From Stephanodiscus triporus (taxonomy: Eukaryota; Bacillariophyta; Thalassiosirophyceae; Thalassiosirales; Thalassiosiraceae), in contig JALLAZ010000825.1 of assembly GCA_036939755.1 (NCBI GenBank), positions 1 to 11,787 of the forward strand: DNA of 11,787 nucleotides. Reading direction: 5' to 3'. The translations under genes and the position numbers were made by a program. Positions 7,238-11,787 of this stretch are shown here, piece after piece (within the stretch, counting starts at the first letter, position 1; every line of letters starts with the position of its first letter). The notes under the pieces are model-generated. The model searched no databases and was not told the origin of the DNA. It saw nothing but the letters and a program-made list of their open reading frames with translations.

Positions 7238-7675
7238 GCCGGACAAGGAGAAAAGGGGGCGGGCACTAGTGGTATGGTCGCGTCGAATGGCCGGCCTCGC
7301 GTCGAGGAGGAGCTCCCATCTCGTTGTCCGCCGTCGTGGAGCTGATCGGGGGGGGCGGGCGCCCTCGCGAGTTGCAAGCGGGAGGGAGGCGGCGGTGTGG
7401 GGGGGAGTGAATTGTTCCCTTGTTGCGTTCGTCTTCTCGTTCGTTGTTGTCCGGTTGATGGGCGCGTTTGGTTCACTTGTTCATCTAACGAATCTTTTCA
7501 CAACACCCCTCTCCCGTTGGTCACTACTTCTCATCGCCTTAACGAATCATCGGTCGAGATTCAAGATGCGAAAACGTCAACTGTGAGCGCCAACACACTC
7601 GAATAGCTTCACGCGGTTCTTCTCTAGAATACCACCTAAACCCCTTTCGTTTATGACCACATCAAGACAGCAACT

Positions 7676-9913
7676 ATGAAGTTTATGGCAACTGTCCTCC
7701 TCAAGGCGATCGGCACCATCATATTAATAGGCTCGCCATCTCGAGCCATTCCGGCATCAACCAAAAGCTACTCCTGCACTGATGAAAGGAATGCCCAGTG
7801 TGGCGCCACGACCGACCGATACTACGAGCTAATTGCGGCCTACGGAAAATACTGGATCGGGAACTACCCCGTCGGCCTCTTCGAACAAAATGCAAGTGAT
7901 GGCGGCGCCTTCGCTCGCATTCGGTCCTTCGTTGGTGGGGCTGGTTTCGACGAGAGCGAGAAGGCAACAAATTCCTCCCTCGGCCCTAACATTAGAGTCA
8001 AACCGGGTGAGTCTATAGCCATCCTCCTCAGGAACAACCTACAGCCGGGGACACCGCCAGCCGCGCTAGGCGACGGCGAGGACGCGGACTCTGTAATCAA
8101 GATGGCTTATTTTCCCCAGTTGGACGGAAGTAACGAACAAGGCGCTTACTATGGCATGCAGGATTTCGGCTTTACCTTTGAGGGGGAGACCCCTGCATCG
8201 ATAGATGATATCGACGTGCCAAATCCTGAGAATATCCCTTACGATTTCAACGGAGTTAACATTCATTTGCACGGGATGATCGTCCAGCCTCACCTCTTCT
8301 TTCCCCAGGGAACTTCTGATTCAAGCGCCAAATTCATCACTGTCGAACCCGGAGGTTGTTATTGTTACAACTTCGATATTCCTGAAGACCATCCTACAGG
8401 TAAGTAAGCTCACGGTCACTTTTGATTGCAACTATTCAAACAAAATATTTAATTATCTTACTCTGTGTGTTTTAATTCAACGAAAAAGGCACATACTGGT
8501 GGCACACACACCGCCATGGGTCCACGGCTATGTGGACGTGGTCACAAGGGGCTGGTCTTGTTATAGTTGAGGGGAAACTGACGGAGGAACTTGAGGAACA
8601 GGGTATCAACACGGAACAGTTTTTGCCCTTCGTCGTGACGGATCCTCACTACGTATATGCCTATGGCGAGACCAACACATATGTTGTGGCGTCGTTTCTT
8701 GGAGGGTATGTTATCGATGCATTTGCTCGAATCACGCTGCATGCCAGTATTCGCCCAGTTCTTAATTCCGCGCGACGCTTTCTGCCCCTCCTTCTGCAGG
8801 CAAAATGGCGTCATTGCTCATCCAGAGGCAACTTACTTAGTGAACGGAAACTTCCAACCCACATTCTACATGAGGCCTGGCGAGACGAAGTGGATCCGTT
8901 TCTTGACGGCCACGGCAGAGAATTTGGTTAACTTTCAAATCGTTGGTATTGAAACCGATGAAATATTTCCCGTTTGGGACATTGCTTCTGATGGTATCAA
9001 CTACGACAAGCCGATCATCAGGGAGCAGTATGTGCAGGGAGGTGGTATGCGTCAAGACATCCTTTTGCAATTCCCGAGCGAAGGTTCTTACAAGGTTATG
9101 TCAAAAGATCTAGGAGGGCTCCAATTCTTCGGGGATGGCCCGACTGATCAGTTACTTGCTACTTTCGTCGTGGCTGGTGAGACTGGTCAATCTCCTGTCG
9201 ACATCTCTTCCTTGACCTTTACTCTCCCCCTCGCCAACGACAGAAGAATTACGGAATCTGAAATAACCGTCAGGCGAACCATCACCTTTGATATTGTGGG
9301 CAACGTTGCTATTGTTCCTTTCCCTCAGTTTCTAGTCAACGGACAAGCTTACGCTAATGATTATCCCATGTATAATTTTACTTTGGACGGGCACGCTGAG
9401 GAATGGACACTCGTTTCTACTCAGAACGCTACGCACCCGTTTCACGTACACGTTCTCCCGTTCCAAGTCAAGTCGGCCGTTACGAACAACACTAATTCGA
9501 GGTACAATGATTTCACCAACATCAATCCGGTCGATCTTTGGCGCGATGTTGTTCTCCTTCCACCGTACGGGACTGTGAAAGTCTGGATAAATCTCACATC
9601 GTCTAATTACACGAATTTGAACGGAAAGTCAGTCTTCCACTGCCACTTCCTGGCACACGAGGATACAGGGATGATCCAGGCAATCAAATTCATCGACCCC
9701 AGCAAACCGATCGATGATGACAGCAGTGCCGAAGAAAGTACTACCGAAACTACGAGCGGAAACAATTCATTGGATGATGATGAAAGTACGGCTGACAAAA
9801 GTACTACTGATACAGCTAATCAAACTCCTTCCGCGGCTGCGTCTCGCTTTCAGTACAAGATGGTGCAGGGGACTTTGTGGTTTGTTTGGTCGGTGATTGT
9901 AGCAATTATCTGA
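7676..9913 (+). CDS. Secreted or membrane-anchored multicopper oxidase, 3 exons, 684 aa
   Basis: Exons are 7676-8399, 8489-8705 and 8800-9913. Multicopper oxidases oxidise phenols or metals and reduce oxygen to water. All ligands are visible: HLHG (His197, His199), YWWHTHRHGS (His247, His249), HPFHVH (His526, 529, 531) and HCHFLAHEDTGM (His594, Cys595, His596, His600, axial Met605). A signal peptide covers about residues 1-24 (MKFMATVLLKAIGTIILIG), and several Asn-x-Ser/Thr sites fit secretion. The N-terminal domain has extra sequence of some 60 residues before HLHG. After the oxidase fold comes a Ser/Thr/Asp/Glu-rich spacer (about 610-660) and a hydrophobic end GTLWFVWSVIVAII, resembling a GPI signal or a membrane anchor. 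The HPTGTYWWH wording resembles bacterial-type laccase-like enzymes. Substrate is undetermined; a Fet3-like ferroxidase role is possible but its acidic residues cannot be assigned. Base composition is less GC-rich than its neighbours. Confidence 0.92.
8400..8488 (+). other. Intron 1 of the multicopper oxidase gene (89 nt)
   Basis: The donor is ACAG|GTAAGT and the acceptor GAAAAAG|GCACAT. Splicing joins G+GC as a Gly codon and restores the type 2/3 copper motif HPTG-TYWWHTHRHGS across the junction. Without splicing a stop appears at 8405-8407. Confidence 0.93.
8706..8799 (+). other. Intron 2 of the multicopper oxidase gene (94 nt)
   Basis: The donor is GGAGG|GTATGT and the acceptor, after a pyrimidine run, CTTCTGCAG|GCAAAA. 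Splicing joins GG+G as Gly and gives SFLGGQNGVIAHPEATYLVNG, a natural second-domain start ending in the family's 'LVNG' strand. Retention shifts the frame. Confidence 0.93.
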
Positions 9914-10473
9914 TCAATTGTTTGGAGTTCTTACTTAGATGCAATGAAAATCCTGTGAAGAATTCATGACTAGGAGAAAGTAAATATTCTAATTCGTTAT
10001 AAATTTATATATAGCGTATGTTTTAGCAGCATACGGCGGTGGCAGGAGCGACACTGGATGGGATGATGTAGTCATCTTGGGCAGATGGCAACGCTGCAGG
10101 ACGGTACGGAAGACAGCTGGATGAAAATTATGCCTGAGGTGTTAGCATTCCTTCGGAGGGAAGAGGATGAAGGCAAATTTATAAATTTCATCTATTCGAC
10201 AATGAGATGGTGGAATATGCTATCGTGATACTCTCCTATCATCGTTGTGTTACGTCTGATACAAAGAGGAAAAGGGACGGCTAAAGAGATGTGTTGTGGA
10301 TCGCGAAGTCCTGTCTAGTGAAACAGAATCTATACACTTTTTGGTTTCTACTATTTTACAATCATTCTTTCAATATTGCAGTGCTGCTTAAGTACAACAT
10401 GGTAGTATGATCTCTGAGATTTCAGAAGAACCTCACTTCAACCGGTCCGCCCTCCCCGCACTCTTCACGTTTT
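9914..10473. other. Spacer between convergent multicopper oxidase and quinone oxidoreductase genes
   Basis: About 560 bp, AT-rich, with no supported gene. It holds a small hairpin (cgtatg and catacg around a 9-nt loop, about 10016-10036) and a 14-bp palindrome AAATTTATAAATTT at 10175-10188. No exact AATAAA was seen for either gene. Confidence 0.5.
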
Positions 10474-11616
10474 TTACAGTTTCGATCGATCGGACGACAG
10501 TTCCTCTCCCGTCATCGAAATCACCGTGTTGCCCCTCCCCTTGTTCCCCTCGAACAATTCGAATGCCCTGACGTAATCCTCCAACGGAAAGACCGTATCC
10601 GCCCTCGCCGAAATGACCCCCCCGACCATGAAATCCAGTATCTCGTTCACGTTGCGACGGAAGGCAACGGGATTCTCCCGCGCCCATCGTCCCCAGAGGC
10701 TCCCCACGACCATCGCCTCCTTTATCAATAGGAGCCCGGGCCTGATCGGCCTCTGCCCCGCCGCGAATCCCACGAGGCAGATCTTCCCGAGCGGCCGTAT
10801 GCACGAAAGCAGCGCGTTCTGGAACAGGTCGCCGTGCACGACGTCCACGATCAGGGAGACCCCGCTCGGATGCCCGAGCTCGGCCGCCGCGGCCCTGACC
10901 TCGGACTTGAACGCCGCGTGCGACGTCCCGTCCGAGCCGTACGGGATCACCCTGTCCGCCCCCGCCGACGTCGGCGACGCGGCCCTGTCCGCGCGGCTCA
11001 CCCCCGCTATCACCGCGCATCCCATCGCCTTCGCGAGCTCGATCGTCGCCATTCCCACCCCCCCCGACGATCCGGTGACCAGCACCAGGTCGTCCGGTCC
11101 GACGTCGCCGATGACCCTCAGGCTGTGGTACGCAGGGCAGTAATTCCTCCCGACGTTCGCCACGAAGCTCAGGTGCAGTCCCGCCGGGATCGGGAACACC
11201 GCCCCCGACGAGACGAGGACCGTCTCCGCCAGTCCGCCGACGCCACCCCCCCCGTCGGGACACAGGGCCGTGTTCGCGTACACCTCGTCCCCTATCCGAA
11301 CCCAATCGTCGGGAACGTTCCGTCCCTTGTCGATCACGATCCCCGCGACGTCCATCCCCGGCGTGTAGGGCAGCGTCGGCCGGATCTGATACTCCCCCCG
11401 GGCCTGGAGGTAGTCGGGATACTGTATCCCCGCGTATCGCGTCGAGATGAGGACCTTGTCCGAATCGTCGACGACGTCGTCGTGACGCACGATCATCGGG
11501 CGCGGGACGCGCTCGAGGCTCAGGACGTCGCGCATTGGCGAGGGGACTGGCAGGGCCCTACCGGCCGAATCGAGGGCCGCGAAGCGGTGGCATCGGACGG
11601 CCCTCATGGTGGTCAT
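10474..11616 (-). CDS. Zinc-independent NADPH:quinone oxidoreductase-like protein with C-terminal SKL, 380 aa
   Basis: A single-exon member of the medium-chain dehydrogenase/reductase superfamily, quinone oxidoreductase group. Such enzymes use NADPH to reduce quinones or enone/acyl-type substrates. In order: a GroES-like domain with AGIQYPDYLQARGEYQ (62-77) and LPYTPGMDVAGIV (82-94); the nucleotide-binding motif TGSSGGVGMA (181-190); AGADRVIPYG; then VGFAAGQRPIRPGLLLIKE and VVGSLWGRWA, typical of this subgroup. The Cys/His zinc ligands of alcohol dehydrogenases are absent. The length is about 50 residues more than the usual 325-340, mostly N-terminal and C-terminal. The start could be Met1 or Met4 (MRAVR, the usual family beginning). 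The protein ends DRSKL, a canonical type 1 peroxisomal targeting signal, so I infer a peroxisomal location. The exact substrate is unknown. Confidence 0.92.
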   Translation of the reverse strand: MTTMRAVRCHRFAALDSAGRALPVPSPMRDVLSLERVPRPMIVRHDDVVDDSDKVLISTRYAGIQYPDYLQARGEYQIRPTLPYTPGMDVAGIVIDKGRNVPDDWVRIGDEVYANTALCPDGGGGVGGLAETVLVSSGAVFPIPAGLHLSFVANVGRNYCPAYHSLRVIGDVGPDDLVLVTGSSGGVGMATIELAKAMGCAVIAGVSRADRAASPTSAGADRVIPYGSDGTSHAAFKSEVRAAAAELGHPSGVSLIVDVVHGDLFQNALLSCIRPLGKICLVGFAAGQRPIRPGLLLIKEAMVVGSLWGRWARENPVAFRRNVNEILDFMVGGVISARADTVFPLEDYVRAFELFEGNKGRGNTVISMTGEELSSDRSKL

Positions 11617-11697
11617 TTTTTTTGACGCCTCCCTTGGGATTGTCTTGTTTGTTTGAATTCTACGATTCTCTCTATCTCTGTCTGGGTAATGATGAAT

Positions 11698-11745
11698 TAG
11701 TAGTGGATAGTCTTAGTGGTGGGTCATAGTCATAGTAGTGGGTCA
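11698..11745. repeat. Three 13-bp direct repeats upstream of the oxidoreductase gene
   Basis: TAGTAGTGGATAG (11698-11710), TAGTGGTGGGTCA (11714-11726) and TAGTAGTGGGTCA (11733-11745) follow each other at 16- and 19-bp spacing, about 80-130 bp upstream of the start codon of the - strand gene. They could be protein-binding sites or a short degenerate tandem repeat. Confidence 0.55.
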
Positions 11746-11787
11746 TTCTTAGCCACCCTTTTTTTACTGAATGGAATGCTACGGGGT

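Larger units (their letters stand above)
6424..7675. other. Divergent spacer between the PPR and multicopper oxidase genes
   Basis: About 1.25 kb separates the two divergent starts. From 6424 to 7010 it is mixed in composition and holds two degenerate direct repeats. From 7014 to about 7410 it is GC-rich, with G-runs at 7348-7359 and 7380-7405 and a GTC/GAC palindrome. Open frames of 190 codons (+, 7014-7586) and 156 codons (-, 7006-7476) overlap in this GC-rich block. Neither shows a domain or family resemblance, so I do not call them genes; a small lineage-specific gene or a gene remnant cannot be excluded. The last 250 bp, AT-richer, should contain the oxidase promoter; no TATA box was seen. 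Confidence 0.5.

Noticed and set aside
7006..7586. Two overlapping frames of 156 (-) and 190 (+) codons in the GC-rich spacer block
   Set aside because: There is no domain, no intron logic and no composition argument favouring either strand. They are described in the spacer entry and not called as genes.
8530..8931. An apparent frameshift or broken gene in the multicopper oxidase
   Set aside because: The frame change is fully explained by a GT-AG intron at 8706-8799 that restores the family sequence exactly.
8657..9913. A 418-codon frame that looks like a separate complete oxidase starting at 8657
   Set aside because: Its first 48 codons are exon 2 read in the wrong frame plus intron 2. The conserved protein enters this frame only at 8800 after splicing.
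10175..10188. Palindrome AAATTTATAAATTT as a regulatory site
   Set aside because: It is pure A/T in AT-rich DNA, where such palindromes are expected by chance.
10433..11625. Large overlapping frames opposite or alternate to the oxidoreductase (for example + 10834-11625)
   Set aside because: High GC content removes stop codons; the products are Arg/Pro-rich and match nothing, while the - strand 10474-11616 frame is a clear MDR enzyme.

Overview
This is nuclear DNA from a eukaryotic microbe, most likely a diatom or a close stramenopile relative. Coding DNA is GC-rich, spacers are AT-rich, and introns are short (69-141 nt) and GT-AG. There are N-terminal organelle-targeting extensions, GTC/GAC trinucleotide tracts, and a long PPR protein whose repeats carry the 'NAWA/DAWA/HAWA' wording I associate with diatoms. 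The organism call is inference. No prokaryotic operon, tRNA, rRNA, CRISPR array or intact transposon was seen.

Layout, left to right. (1) 1-270 (+): 3' end of a UDP-glucose 4-epimerase (GalE). (2) 271-1468: spacer with a degenerate direct duplication of about 110 bp (447-560 and 861-970); the second copy lies in a possible small unrecognised ORF (714-1049). A G-quadruplex-type C/G tract sits at 1352-1373, just before the next gene. (3) 1469-3025 (+): two-exon D-3-phosphoglycerate dehydrogenase with a C-terminal ACT domain and a likely mitochondrial presequence. (4) 3196-6423 (-): large PPR protein, convergent with (3), with a hidden in-frame 69-nt intron and an N-terminal third dominated by trinucleotide-encoded low complexity. 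(5) 6424-7675: a 1.25-kb divergent spacer with two degenerate 100-125-bp repeats and a GTC/GAC palindrome. (6) 7676-9913 (+): three-exon secreted or surface multicopper oxidase with all copper ligands present and a hydrophobic tail. (7) 9914-10473: AT-rich convergent spacer. (8) 10474-11616 (-): zinc-independent quinone oxidoreductase ending in the peroxisomal signal SKL. (9) 11617-11787: its upstream region, with three 13-bp direct repeats.

The genes do not form a pathway. They are independent housekeeping or accessory functions: sugar-nucleotide metabolism, serine synthesis, organelle RNA processing, extracellular copper-dependent oxidation and peroxisomal redox. The points most worth a second look are the SKL ending on the oxidoreductase, the cryptic in-frame intron of the PPR gene, the C/G tract before the PGDH gene, the two families of degenerate duplicated DNA, and the anchored multicopper oxidase with a base composition unlike its neighbours. 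I did not find a convincing new multi-gene system.
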